From positions 1,426,001-1,490,000 of the forward strand of contig NZ_CP039887.1 of NCBI RefSeq assembly GCF_005221305.1: a DNA stretch of 64,000 nucleotides, read 5' to 3'. The first letter of the stretch is position 1; every line of letters begins with the position of its first letter. Both the position numbers and the translations under genes were made by a program. This document shows positions 35,775 to 44,285 of this stretch, piece after piece. The notes below the pieces were generated by a model. It was not told the DNA's origin. It saw only the letters and a program-made list of their open reading frames with translations, and searched no databases. Source of the DNA: Neisseria subflava. Its GTDB lineage: Bacteria; Pseudomonadota; Gammaproteobacteria; Burkholderiales; Neisseriaceae.

Positions 35775-37994
35775 ATGAACCATCCGATTCGTTATGCGTA
35801 TCTGCTTGCCGCCGTCCCGCTGCAACTTTCCGCCCAAACCACCGAACAGACGGAACATGCTGACCTGCCCACCGTTAACGTAACCGGACAAAGCCGTACT
35901 GCTTCGCGCGACAGTTATACCGTGCCGGTCATGTCCACCGCCACCGGCCTGCCGATCTCCCCCAAAGACACGCCGCAATCCGTCAGCGTCATTACGCGCA
36001 AACAAATGGACGATTCGGGCGCGACCACGCTGGAAGACGCATTGAAAACCACCACGGGGCTGAATATTTACAAACAGGGTTTCCAAACCCGCTTTCAATC
36101 CAGAGGCTTCGACATCGCGCAGATCAGCGAAGACGGTGTCAATTCGACTGTCTGTACCATGTGCGGCAACAATCCGCACGATGCCAAACAACTGACCGAC
36201 ACTGCGCTTTACGACCGCATCGAAGTCGTGCGCGGAGCAACAGGTCTGCGTAAAGCGCAAAGCGAGCCGGGCGGCACCATCAACGCCATCCGCAAACGCC
36301 CGACCGCTGCGCCGCTGCTTGAATTTGATGCAACCGCCGACCGCTTCGGCACGCTGCGCTCTTCCGCCGATGTATCGGGATTCCTCAGCCGCGACAATGG
36401 CTTGCGCGGGCGCGCGGTTGCCGTACTTGAAAAAAACAAAAGCTGGCGTAAAAACAGCGACGGCAATAAAGGGATCATTTACGGCGTTATCGACAAGCAA
36501 GTCGGGGAAAACGATATGCTGACGTTGAGTGCGATGTACCACCGTGAAAAAGATGTACCTTCCCTGTTCGGGCTACCCGCCAATCCCGACGGCAGCGACC
36601 TACGATTGCCGCGCGACAGCTATTTGGGTGCGAACTGGAATCGTGCGGATTACAAAAAAGCCAATATATTCGCCGAATGGAAGCACTATTTCGGCGATCG
36701 TTGGAATCTGACCACTTCCGTTGATTACCGCCGCAACAAATCCGTTACCGAATATGGTTACGTCCCGCAGCGGCAAAATATTTCGCCCGCAGGCACATTG
36801 AGTGACGGTTATACCGGCAGAAGCGACCGCAACAACAGTCAATGGACTGTGCAAAGCGATTTAGAAGGAAAATTTGATTGGTTCGGCCGCGAACATGAGT
36901 TTTACGCGGGCTATGAATACACCAAAGAAAAATTCGATAATATGTGGAGAGGCACACCCTTGAAAGATGGCAACTATCCTGTTTTTTCTTGGACGGGTGA
37001 TGAAATTGCCAAACCTGATTGGAACACGGCCCGCAATCTCGAAATTCGTAAAACCGTTCCCGACACCCACACGGCGACCATAGCCACCCGCCTGAACATT
37101 GCCGACAAATGGCACATCCTGCTCGGTACAAGTTACAGCCGCTGGCGGCAATCACAATATCTGTCATGGATGAAAACCCCCGACAGCCACTATAAAAAAG
37201 GCCGTTTCATCCCCTACGCAGGCATTACCTACGACATCACCCCGCAACAAAACCTATATGCAAGTTACACCAGCATTTTCAAATACTCGGGCGATTATTA
37301 CGACATCAATGACAAGCTCTTGCCGCCTGTAATGGGCAACAGCTACGAAATCGGCTGGAAAGGCGCGTGGAACAACAATAAATTGAACACCACCCTCGCC
37401 TTGTTTCAAACCGAAAAACACAACCAACCCACAGATACATGGTTGGGTAAAGACCTCGCAACGGGCAATATCCGTCCTTGGGTACGCGGCGACCGCGCCA
37501 TCTACACGCCTGTACGCATGGAAAGCCGCGGTATTGATGCCGAAATTGCCGGCAACATCACCGACGACTGGCAGATTTTTGCGGGCTATACCTTCAACAA
37601 AAGGCGTTATACCTCCACCGCTGCCGAGCGTACCGCAGAGCGCAACGGTCGAGGGGTCGATTTCAGCCAGCACACGCCCCGACATATCTTCCGCCTCAAT
37701 ACCCTGTACCGCCTGCCCGGTGCGGCGCACAAATGGACGGTGGGCGGAGGTGTGAACGTCCAAAGCAAATCCAGCCCGATTGTAGTGAACGGAGAGAAAC
37801 AATATTTGGGCGGTTACGCCGTTTGGCATGCAGCCGTACAATACGAACCCTCCAAATACACCAAGCTCAGCCTGAAAGTCGACAACCTGACCGACAAACG
37901 CTATTACGAAAGCTATGCCCACCGCGCTACCTACCAAGGACATTTCTACGGACAGCCGCGCAATGTGACCTTGAACTTCAAGTGGAAGATGTAG
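35775..37994 (+). CDS. TonB-dependent siderophore receptor (FhuE-like), copy 2
   Basis: A 739-aa receptor paralogous to the one upstream. It has a signal peptide (about 1-20), TonB box region LPTVNVTGQS, plug with TPQSVSVITRKQMDDSGATT and a barrel ending NFKWKM. An unusual short loop, VCTMCGNNPHD, with two cysteines lies in the plug near residues 120-135, absent from copy 1. AAGGAG stands 7 nt before the ATG. Shared barrel motifs (RFIPYAGITYDITPQQNLYA) point to a related but distinct siderophore ligand. It is flanked on both sides by mucosa-type DUS pairs. Confidence 0.92.
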   Translation: MNHPIRYAYLLAAVPLQLSAQTTEQTEHADLPTVNVTGQSRTASRDSYTVPVMSTATGLPISPKDTPQSVSVITRKQMDDSGATTLEDALKTTTGLNIYKQGFQTRFQSRGFDIAQISEDGVNSTVCTMCGNNPHDAKQLTDTALYDRIEVVRGATGLRKAQSEPGGTINAIRKRPTAAPLLEFDATADRFGTLRSSADVSGFLSRDNGLRGRAVAVLEKNKSWRKNSDGNKGIIYGVIDKQVGENDMLTLSAMYHREKDVPSLFGLPANPDGSDLRLPRDSYLGANWNRADYKKANIFAEWKHYFGDRWNLTTSVDYRRNKSVTEYGYVPQRQNISPAGTLSDGYTGRSDRNNSQWTVQSDLEGKFDWFGREHEFYAGYEYTKEKFDNMWRGTPLKDGNYPVFSWTGDEIAKPDWNTARNLEIRKTVPDTHTATIATRLNIADKWHILLGTSYSRWRQSQYLSWMKTPDSHYKKGRFIPYAGITYDITPQQNLYASYTSIFKYSGDYYDINDKLLPPVMGNSYEIGWKGAWNNNKLNTTLALFQTEKHNQPTDTWLGKDLATGNIRPWVRGDRAIYTPVRMESRGIDAEIAGNITDDWQIFAGYTFNKRRYTSTAAERTAERNGRGVDFSQHTPRHIFRLNTLYRLPGAAHKWTVGGGVNVQSKSSPIVVNGEKQYLGGYAVWHAAVQYEPSKYTKLSLKVDNLTDKRYYESYAHRATYQGHFYGQPRNVTLNFKWKM

Positions 37995-38008
37995 CCGTTG
38001 TATGAAGC

Positions 38009-38048
38009 GAGGTCGTCTGAAAACACAATCCGGCTTTCAGACGACCTC
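38009..38048 (+). terminator. Mucosa-type DUS pair after receptor 2
   Basis: GAGGTCGTCTGAAA / TTTCAGACGACCTC with a 12-nt loop. Both copies are exact AGGTCGTCTGAA. Confidence 0.65.
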
Positions 38049-38231
38049 TTGCCCCTGTCGTCATGCCCGTTCATACCGACATGACAGCATCGGTATTTTC
38101 ATTTGAACATCTGCAAACAATCGTCTAAAACCCATCAGGAAACAAAAGTTTCGGATAGCGTGTCTGATACCGTTACCCCGCCAATGCAGATTTTCAGACG
38201 ACCTCCCGTTATTTGTACCAACACACCATCC

Positions 38232-39935
38232 ATGAACATCCTCAAAAAATTCTTTTACCTTGCCCGCCCTTTTTGGTCAGGGGCACACGGCCGCCTCCAA
38301 TGGCTGATGCTCGCCGTTTTGATAGGGTTTACTCTATTCTCCATCACCATCAGCGTTTGGATTGCCGCATGGGACAAACGCTTCTACGACGCGCTGGCCG
38401 CGTTTGACGGCGCATCTATGCCTTCGCTCATTGTCGAATACCTCGGCTATATGGCGATGGTTATCGGCTGTATCGTCTGCGGCGACTGGCTGCAAAAACG
38501 CCTCATCTTCCGTTGGCGTACCCACCTGACCGAGCAATTTCAAAAAAACTGGCTCGAAGGCCACAAACACTACCGCCTGCGCCTGACCGGCGAACCGGAC
38601 AACCCCGACCAACGTATCGCCGAAGACATCTACCTCCTCGCCGACAAAAGCATCGGACTGTTTCGCTCCTTCATCAATAATATTGCCAAATTCAGCGCGT
38701 TCGTCGCCGTATTGTGGACGCTCTCCGGCGTACAGACTTTCAACATCGGCGGATACAGCATTACTGTTTACGGCTATCTTGTTTGGGTTGCACTGATTTA
38801 TTCCATCTTCAGCACCATCATCGCCCACCTCGTCGGCCGCAAACTCAAAAACCTCAACATCGACCGCCAACACCGCGAAGCCGACTACCGCGCCGCCCTC
38901 CTGCGCGTGCGCGACCACGCCGAACAAATCGCCTTCTACAACGGCAGCGAAGCCGAAACAGGTCGTCTGAAACAACGCTACCTCCGCATCCGCGACAACT
39001 GGCGGCGGCTCACCAACTGCGAATTCCGCCAAGAAACCTTCTGGGCGACCTATGTCCGCATCAGTATCTTCATCCCCATCCTCGCCACCTTGCCCATGTA
39101 CCTCGCCAAAACCATGACCTTCGGCGACATGATGCAGACCCGCACATCGTTTGCCCGCGTCCAAGACAGCTTCGGCTGGTTTACCGACTCCTACCGCCGC
39201 CTCATCGAATGGGCGGCAGTCGTCGAACGCCTCTCCGGTTTTCAGACGGCCTTGGAACAAGCAGAACAAAAAAGCCCCTCCCTTCAGTCCCACCAAGCAG
39301 CTTTGCCGCATCATAGCGGCAAGGTCGTCCTGCAAAACCTTACCGTCCACACCCAAACCGGTAGCCCTCTGCTTACTGATATTCACCTCCAAGCCCATTC
39401 TCCGGAATGGGTATTGCTTGAAGGCAGAAGCGGCATCGGCAAATCCACGCTGCTTCGCGTGCTTGCCGGTTTATGGCCGTATTACCACGGCAGTTTTTCC
39501 CTCGAAGGTAGCCGCCTGTTTTTCCCGCAACGCCCTTACCTGCCTGCGGACACATTGCGTCAAACTGTCAGCTATCCCTATACGGCCTGCCAAGACGACC
39601 ATTTGATTCAAACCATTTTGGAACAAGTAGGCTTAAGCAGCCCCACGGGTCGGTTGCGCACATTGATGAACGATTTGGACACTTCACACGAATGGCACGG
39701 CATCCTTTCCGGCGGAGAGCAGCAACGCCTCAGCCTCGCTCGCGCACTGCTGCACAAACCGCAAATCCTGTTCCTAGATGAAGCCACCAACCAGCTCGAT
39801 GATGAATCCGCCCTGATGTTGATGCAGACCCTCAAGCAACATTTGCCCGATACTTTGGTCATCGGCATCAGCCACCAACCCAAGATTCAAGCACTGTTTG
39901 ATAGCTTTCTGAATTTGAATGAAAAAATTATTTAA
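38232..39935 (+). CDS. SbmA/BacA (YddA-like) ABC transporter, fused permease-ATPase
   Basis: A 567-aa protein. The N-terminal ABC_membrane_2/SbmA-BacA-like domain spans about residues 10-310, including an RLTGEPDNPDQRIAEDIYL-type segment typical of this group. The C-terminal ATPase has Walker A GRSGIGKST (about 398-406), signature LSGGEQQRLSLARAL (about 490) and Walker B ILFLDEATNQLD (about 511). Members move peptides or related compounds across the inner membrane, in some cases inward. Directly behind two siderophore receptors and lacking a binding protein, it may carry siderophores or ferri-siderophores inward; this is inference. I chose ATG 38232 because the upstream frame is read from a DUS. 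Internal DUS are of mixed dialect (38960 mucosa-type, 39239 common type). Confidence 0.87.
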   Translation: MNILKKFFYLARPFWSGAHGRLQWLMLAVLIGFTLFSITISVWIAAWDKRFYDALAAFDGASMPSLIVEYLGYMAMVIGCIVCGDWLQKRLIFRWRTHLTEQFQKNWLEGHKHYRLRLTGEPDNPDQRIAEDIYLLADKSIGLFRSFINNIAKFSAFVAVLWTLSGVQTFNIGGYSITVYGYLVWVALIYSIFSTIIAHLVGRKLKNLNIDRQHREADYRAALLRVRDHAEQIAFYNGSEAETGRLKQRYLRIRDNWRRLTNCEFRQETFWATYVRISIFIPILATLPMYLAKTMTFGDMMQTRTSFARVQDSFGWFTDSYRRLIEWAAVVERLSGFQTALEQAEQKSPSLQSHQAALPHHSGKVVLQNLTVHTQTGSPLLTDIHLQAHSPEWVLLEGRSGIGKSTLLRVLAGLWPYYHGSFSLEGSRLFFPQRPYLPADTLRQTVSYPYTACQDDHLIQTILEQVGLSSPTGRLRTLMNDLDTSHEWHGILSGGEQQRLSLARALLHKPQILFLDEATNQLDDESALMLMQTLKQHLPDTLVIGISHQPKIQALFDSFLNLNEKII

Positions 39936-39956
39936 ATGTTAAAATGTGCAAAGCAC

Positions 39957-39985
39957 TTGCTTTCAATCCCAACAAGAGATATAGT
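39957..39985 (+). promoter_or_regulatory. Sigma70-type promoter of the second candidate sRNA
   Basis: TTGCTT at 39957-39962, exactly 17 nt spacer, TATAGT at 39980-39985. The -35 and -10 hexamers are identical to those of the candidate sRNA at 33.1 kb. Confidence 0.55.
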
Positions 39986-39991
39986 ACAAAG

Positions 39992-40064
39992 TAACTAGTT
40001 CTTATTGATGAGAGCTACTCCTTGGATACTTGCCTCCGGTTCTCCAACCCGGGGGCATTTTTTT
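39992..40064 (+). ncRNA. Candidate small RNA downstream of the siderophore cluster
   Basis: Between a good promoter and a strong terminator (TGCCTCCGG 40031-40039 / CCGGGGGCA 40049-40057, then seven T) lies about 73 nt with no reading frame. The transcript contains CTACTCCTTGG and TGCCTCC segments that could pair with Shine-Dalgarno regions. The same promoter hexamers and layout as the candidate at 33.1 kb suggest related sRNAs flanking the cluster. Confidence 0.5.
40031..40064 (+). terminator. Rho-independent terminator of the second candidate sRNA
   Basis: A 9-bp GC-rich stem with a 9-nt loop followed by TTTTTTT. Confidence 0.85.
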
Positions 40065-40225
40065 GCGTTTTTATTTTGTATTTGTATGAATAGGATAAAG
40101 ACGGAATATACAAGGTTTTAAAAACATGAGGCCTATAATCTTTATAAGAGATTGACTATAAATAAAAAACACTAATCTCAAAGCCATAGTCAAATAAAAC
40201 CGCAAACCACGTTTTCCCAAACTTC

Positions 40226-40281
40226 CAGGCCGTCTGAAACCTGCTCTCGAATATTATTCATGCCATATTTCAGACGGCCTG
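40226..40281. repeat. Inverted DUS pair without an adjacent gene end
   Basis: CAGGCCGTCTGAAA / TTTCAGACGGCCTG with a 28-nt spacer, about 100 nt before argC. It could be a weak terminator or only an uptake signal. Confidence 0.6.
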
Positions 40282-40382
40282 TTTAACCCTCTATTGCAAA
40301 GCTTGGCACAAGCACCGCTGACCGACGGCAATTAATTACTATATAATCAAACGCATTGTTACCCCTACAAAAGAGCCACACC

Positions 40383-41429
40383 ATGACCACAAAAATTAAA
40401 ATTGGTATCGTCGGTGCAACCGGTTACACAGGCGTTGAATTGTTACGTCTGCTCAGCAGCCACCCCAACACAGAAGTCACGGCCGTCACCAGCCGAAGCG
40501 AAGCCGGTATTGCGGTTGCCGACTACTTCCCCAGCCTGCGCGGCATTCACGACCTTTCATTCCAAACGCCCGAGGATGCCGGACTTGACCGTTGCGACCT
40601 CGTGTTCTTCGCTACACCCAACGGCGTAGCCATGAAAGAAGCACCGGCCCTTGTGGAAAAAGGCATACGCGTGATTGACCTGTCTGCCGACTTCCGCATC
40701 CGCGACATCCCCACATGGGAAAAATGGTACAAAATGACCCATGCCGCGCCGCAACTCGTTTCCCAAGCAGTGTACGGTTTGTGCGAACTTCACAAAGACG
40801 ACATCGCTAAAACCATGCTGGTGGCCAATCCAGGTTGTTACCCTACCTGCGTTTCCCTGCCCTTATTGCCGCTGCTTCAGGCTGGCTGTCTGAAAGCCAA
40901 CGCTCCTCTGATTGCCGACTGTAAATCCGGTGTTTCCGGTGCAGGCCGCAAAGCCAGCACCCACGCCCTATTGTGCGAAGCAGGCGACAACTTCAAAGCC
41001 TATGGTGTCGGAGGCCACCGCCATTTGCCTGAAATCCGACAAACCCTGTCCGGACTGCAAGACCATGTTTCAGACGGCCTAATTTTCGTGCCACACCTTG
41101 TTCCGATGATACGCGGCATGCACGCCACCCTGTATCTGCACCTGCAAGAACATACTGATCCTGAAACCTTGCTGCGCGAATACTACCGCGACAGTCCTTT
41201 TGTCGATATTTTGCCTTCAGGTTCGACCCCTGAAACCCGCAGCGTGCGCGGCGCCAACCTCTGCCGTATCAGCGTTCAAAAAGCGCCCGATCAAGACGAT
41301 GTGTGGATTGTTCTTTCCGTCATCGACAACTTGGTTAAAGGCGCAGCCGGTCAAGCCGTGCAGAATATGAACATCATGTTCGACCTACCCGAAACCACCG
41401 GCCTGACTAATGCACCATTGATGCCTTAA
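40383..41429 (+). CDS. argC: N-acetyl-gamma-glutamyl-phosphate reductase
   Basis: A 348-aa enzyme of arginine biosynthesis that reduces N-acetylglutamyl phosphate. It has an N-terminal Rossmann motif [18 protein letters not shown] and the catalytic cysteine in VANPGCYPT (near residue 151), followed by [10 protein letters not shown] chose ATG 40383 ([17 protein letters not shown]) over an ATG 27 nt upstream because family members start here. A TATATAAT-like element lies about 45 nt upstream. Confidence 0.96.
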   Translation: MTTKIKIGIVGATGYTGVELLRLLSSHPNTEVTAVTSRSEAGIAVADYFPSLRGIHDLSFQTPEDAGLDRCDLVFFATPNGVAMKEAPALVEKGIRVIDLSADFRIRDIPTWEKWYKMTHAAPQLVSQAVYGLCELHKDDIAKTMLVANPGCYPTCVSLPLLPLLQAGCLKANAPLIADCKSGVSGAGRKASTHALLCEAGDNFKAYGVGGHRHLPEIRQTLSGLQDHVSDGLIFVPHLVPMIRGMHATLYLHLQEHTDPETLLREYYRDSPFVDILPSGSTPETRSVRGANLCRISVQKAPDQDDVWIVLSVIDNLVKGAAGQAVQNMNIMFDLPETTGLTNAPLMP

Positions 41430-41449
41430 GCCATCATTATTGAAAACAC

Positions 41450-41485
41450 AAGGCCGTCTGAAACTTTGATCGTTCAGACGGCCTT
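41450..41485. terminator. Bidirectional DUS-pair terminator after argC
   Basis: AAGGCCGTCTGAA / TTCAGACGGCCTT with a 10-nt loop between convergent genes. Confidence 0.75.
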
Positions 41486-41505
41486 TATCGATTCATTCAC
41501 AAACA

Positions 41506-41781
41506 TTACTCATACACCACGCCGGCAAGCATTTCTTCTTCATTCAAGTTGCCGTACTGTTGCTCCCAATCGTGGGTAGCCTCCACCATATCGCATTCTT
41601 TGGCAAAAGCCAGCAGCCTGCCGTCCATCTGATCCAGACTCAAGCTGCCCAAGCGTTCGCATTCCGAAGCCGTCAGATTACCTTCTGCCTCATGCGCCTC
41701 CGAAGATCCGAAAGGCAGAGCAAAAAAACCCAGCACCAACGCCAGCAGCACCCAAAAAGTATTTTTACGCGAACGAGTCAT
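41506..41781 (-). CDS. Small exported or membrane-anchored hypothetical protein
   Basis: A 91-aa protein. Residues 1-30 (TRSRKNTFWVLLALVLGFFALPFGSSEAHE) form a signal peptide, with likely cleavage after SEA. The short acidic mature part has a conserved-looking pair of cysteines (ECERLG and KECDMVE). No known family is recognised. It is probably periplasmic. The reading frame has a start and a signal peptide and fits the intergenic layout, so I believe it is real, but no function can be given. Confidence 0.6.
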   Translation of the reverse strand: MTRSRKNTFWVLLALVLGFFALPFGSSEAHEAEGNLTASECERLGSLSLDQMDGRLLAFAKECDMVEATHDWEQQYGNLNEEEMLAGVVYE

Positions 41782-41827
41782 TTCACACCTCTCATCATAA
41801 TCATATAGCAGGTTTAAATCAGAAAAA

Positions 41828-41983
41828 CTAAACCAAATAAAATTAAACTAAGAAAAATCGAATAGAAAATTAGAAATATCGATTTATCTAAGACAAAACG
41901 AATAATACTAAGAAAAAATAGAATATGCAATACTTTTTCTTAGATGAAGTAATTTTTTTCTTACAATTTTATAAAAACTAAGG
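41828..41983. promoter_or_regulatory. Array of CTAAGA-type sites upstream of the S24 repressor
   Basis: CTAAAC/CTAAGA hexamers begin at 41828, 41848, 41888 and 41908 on the plus strand, so spaced by multiples of 20 bp. A reverse copy (TCTTAG) lies at 41938 and a variant CTAAGG at 41978, many followed by A-tracts. The region is extremely AT-rich. Regularly phased sites before a repressor gene suggest an autoregulatory operator with intrinsic bending. Confidence 0.5.
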
Positions 41984-42042
41984 TAAAATACACTCAAATC
42001 GTCCAAACTATATAAAAAACATACCTCCATAAAGGCATAAAC

Positions 42043-42729
42043 ATGGATACCTTTAAAGACCGCCTGGCTTTCTTATGGAAAGATGAAGCCCGCCAAGCCA
42101 AAATTGCCGCCGACATCGATATGACCATCGCCGGATTCAGCCGTATCTGGAACGAAGGCGGCCTGCCGAAATCGGAAACGCTAAAAAAAATCAAACAACT
42201 TAAAGGCTGTAGCATAGACTGGCTTTTGACAGGCGAAGGTTTCCCCTTCCCCGATTCCGAAGCCCCAAAAGCCACGGCAACCGACACACTGGGCAACCCT
42301 GTCGATATAGACGAATTTGTCTTCGTACCGCGTTACGACATCCAAGCCGCGGCCGGACACGGGCAGCTCGTCGGCGACGAACAGCCGATGTTCGCTATGG
42401 CGTTCCGACGTTATTGGATTGAAAATTATGTAACGCGCGATATCAAAAACCTTTCCGTTATCTCAGTCAAAGGCGACTCGATGGAAGGCGTGCTGAATGA
42501 TGGCGACACCATCCTCATCAACCACGGCCAAACCACGCCGCGCGACGGCCTCTATGTTTTGCGCCTTAATGAAAACCTTTTGGTCAAACGCCTGCAATTG
42601 ATACCCGGCGGCATCGTCAACGTCATTTCTGCCAACGAAGCCTACCCTACTTTTGAAATCGACTTGAAAAACCCAACCGACGACGTTGCCATCATCGGCC
42701 GTGTCGAATGGTTTGGCAGAAGTATCTAA
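42043..42729 (+). CDS. LexA/CI-like transcriptional repressor (XRE-type HTH + S24 peptidase)
   Basis: A 228-aa protein. The N-terminal DNA-binding region (about 5-65) is followed by a linker and a C-terminal S24 signal-peptidase-like domain (about 95-225). The autocleavage site is probably A104-G105 in QAAAGHGQLV. Catalytic residues are S146 in KGDSMEGVLNDGD and K182 in NLLVKRLQ. This is the layout of phage CI and SOS-type repressors that self-cleave with RecA help. No phage genes surround it, so it may control itself and distant genes. It is preceded by the CTAAGA array. Confidence 0.88.
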   Translation: MDTFKDRLAFLWKDEARQAKIAADIDMTIAGFSRIWNEGGLPKSETLKKIKQLKGCSIDWLLTGEGFPFPDSEAPKATATDTLGNPVDIDEFVFVPRYDIQAAAGHGQLVGDEQPMFAMAFRRYWIENYVTRDIKNLSVISVKGDSMEGVLNDGDTILINHGQTTPRDGLYVLRLNENLLVKRLQLIPGGIVNVISANEAYPTFEIDLKNPTDDVAIIGRVEWFGRSI

Positions 42730-42861
42730 ATCTGACATACTGATGCTTGAAATTTCTGCCATGCCCTCCATGTAAGCTGGCAGACCCTGTCTGCACAAAC
42801 TTGCCTTGACTAACGGTTTGCGCGACAATAGTAAAAATATTCATATAAAAGGAATCACATC

Positions 42862-43200
42862 ATGTCAGACGAAAGCCCTATTATCTTTACTGACAGCTGC
42901 TGCACCAAAGTTGCCGACCTGATTGCCGAAGAGAACAATCCCGATTTGAAATTGCGCGTATTCGTCAACGGCGGCGGTTGCTCCGGCTTCCAATATGGTT
43001 TTACCTTTGATGAAATCAAAAACGACGACGATTTTGAAATCCAGAAAAACGGCCTGACGTTCTTGGTTGACCCGATGAGCTACCAATATCTGGTTGGTGC
43101 GGAAATCGACTACACTGAAAGCCTGCAAGGTTCTCAATTCGTCATCCGCAATCCGAATGCAGAGACAACTTGCGGTTGCGGTTCGTCCTTCTCCGTATAA
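42862..43200 (+). CDS. erpA: Iron-sulfur cluster insertion protein ErpA
   Basis: A 112-aa A-type carrier. The three cluster-binding cysteines C40 ([11 protein letters not shown]), C104 and C106 (TCGCGSSF) are intact. It delivers Fe-S clusters to apoproteins such as IspG/IspH and respiratory enzymes. An AAAGGAA ribosome-binding site precedes the ATG. Confidence 0.95.
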   Translation: MSDESPIIFTDSCCTKVADLIAEENNPDLKLRVFVNGGGCSGFQYGFTFDEIKNDDDFEIQKNGLTFLVDPMSYQYLVGAEIDYTESLQGSQFVIRNPNAETTCGCGSSFSV

Positions 43201-43530
43201 ACAGTCCGTTTTTGCCACAAAAAACAGGCCATCTGTATCTTCAGACGGCCTTTTGTGTGAATTTATTTTAAACAATTTTAGATTTACCTTATAATATCGG
43301 GCGTGAATATTTACTCTGCAATAGACATAACATTGGACATGCATATTTCCATATAAATAAAAAATTATTGTCCAGCCGATTAACGACACAAAGGCAAACC
43401 GTACTTGGTCTGCCTGAGACTGCAGCCTCTGTTCTGGCTCGTATCATAAGCCAAGACAGCTCAAACACAATAACAAAACCTTAGGCCAAACCCATTTGGT
43501 TGACGCAGTCGAAATACTCATGGGATATCA
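43201..43530. other. Intergenic region with a possible structured leader
   Basis: This 330-nt gap begins with an eroded DUS-pair terminator for erpA. A -10-like TATAAT sits at 43290-43295, leaving a leader of about 230 nt before the next start codon. The leader can fold hairpins such as GGCAAACC/GGTCTGCC and TGGCT/AGCCA. No gene is seen. Confidence 0.45.
43221..43255 (+). terminator. Terminator of erpA made from an eroded DUS pair
   Basis: AGGCCATCTG pairs with CAGACGGCCT with one mismatch, followed by TTTT. The left DUS copy has lost its core G. Confidence 0.6.
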
Positions 43531-44205
43531 ATGAGCAAACAAGAAAAATTTTTCGACGTATACGTTTCCTATCCGCCGAACACAGATAGGGAGCGCATCC
43601 ATGCCTGCCTGTATGAAAACCTGCCCGAAAACGAAGTTGAGAGCCTGATTCAAGCCTTGGCCGAGCGTCCGCAAGCCATTGTGGCCGAGAAATGCACCCA
43701 AGACGAGCGAGAAAATGCGCAGCATTACTTCGGCTATTTGGGTTTGGACGTGATCGTCCGTCAGGCTATGGAATTGGAAGCGGTTGAAGAAGAAGCCGTA
43801 TTGGCAGTCAACACTCCCGACCCTATCCAATGCCCCGTCTGCATGACGATTATTGACGAACTAGATTCACAGGAATGTAAAACCTGCCACTTTGATTTGA
43901 CAGAAAAAAATGAGCTTGCCATCCAGCGCAAGCGCATTGAATGGCAGGAAAGAATCTCTTTCGAGCATAAAAAACAAACCGAAATTGCCCACAAGCTCAA
44001 ATATGAACGTGAGCAGGAAGAGAAAAAACTGCGCAAAAAAATCCGTGCCGAATTGGAATCCCAATTACGCAAAGAGTTAGGCCAAAATCCTGAGCTGGCC
44101 GCACTTGCAGCGAGGAAGAAAACACGGTTTCTGCTTACAATGGCTATCGTATTCGCCGTTTTGAGCCTGCTTGCACTCGGCTATATCGCTGCAAAATTCT
44201 TCTAA
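43531..44205 (+). CDS. Zinc-ribbon, coiled-coil membrane protein of unknown function
   Basis: A 224-aa protein. The N-terminal domain (about 1-95) is of unknown fold. A four-cysteine zinc ribbon follows (C101, C104, C116, C119: CPVC...CKTC). Residues about 125-190 form a charged coiled coil rich in Glu/Lys/Arg. One C-terminal transmembrane helix (about 200-222, FLLTMAIVFAVLSLLALGYI) anchors it, making it a tail-anchored protein with a cytoplasmic head. No family function is recognised. A long, possibly structured leader precedes it. Confidence 0.75.
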   Translation: MSKQEKFFDVYVSYPPNTDRERIHACLYENLPENEVESLIQALAERPQAIVAEKCTQDERENAQHYFGYLGLDVIVRQAMELEAVEEEAVLAVNTPDPIQCPVCMTIIDELDSQECKTCHFDLTEKNELAIQRKRIEWQERISFEHKKQTEIAHKLKYEREQEEKKLRKKIRAELESQLRKELGQNPELAALAARKKTRFLLTMAIVFAVLSLLALGYIAAKFF

Positions 44206-44221
44206 ACTGATTTCAAAACTT

Positions 44222-44256
44222 AAGGCCGTCTGAAAAACAGATTTTCAGACGGCCTT
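44222..44256. terminator. Bidirectional DUS-pair terminator
   Basis: AAGGCCGTCTGAAAA / TTTTCAGACGGCCTT with a 5-nt loop between the zinc-ribbon gene and convergent priA. Confidence 0.75.
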
Positions 44257-44285
44257 TTATTTCCTTATTGATTGAACCATTTCAA

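Larger units (their letters stand above)
39936..40382. other. Intergenic region between the ABC transporter and argC
   Basis: This 447-nt gap holds a candidate sRNA (separate entry), an AT-rich stretch and a DUS inverted pair at 40226-40281 not directly behind any coding sequence. I see no coding sequence. Confidence 0.6.

Noticed and set aside
38334..39398. A 354-codon frame antisense to the ABC transporter
   Set aside because: Shadow frame; the plus strand has clear Walker and signature motifs.
42043..42729. Prophage at the S24 repressor
   Set aside because: No integrase, structural or lysis genes nearby; neighbours are argC, a small exported protein and erpA.
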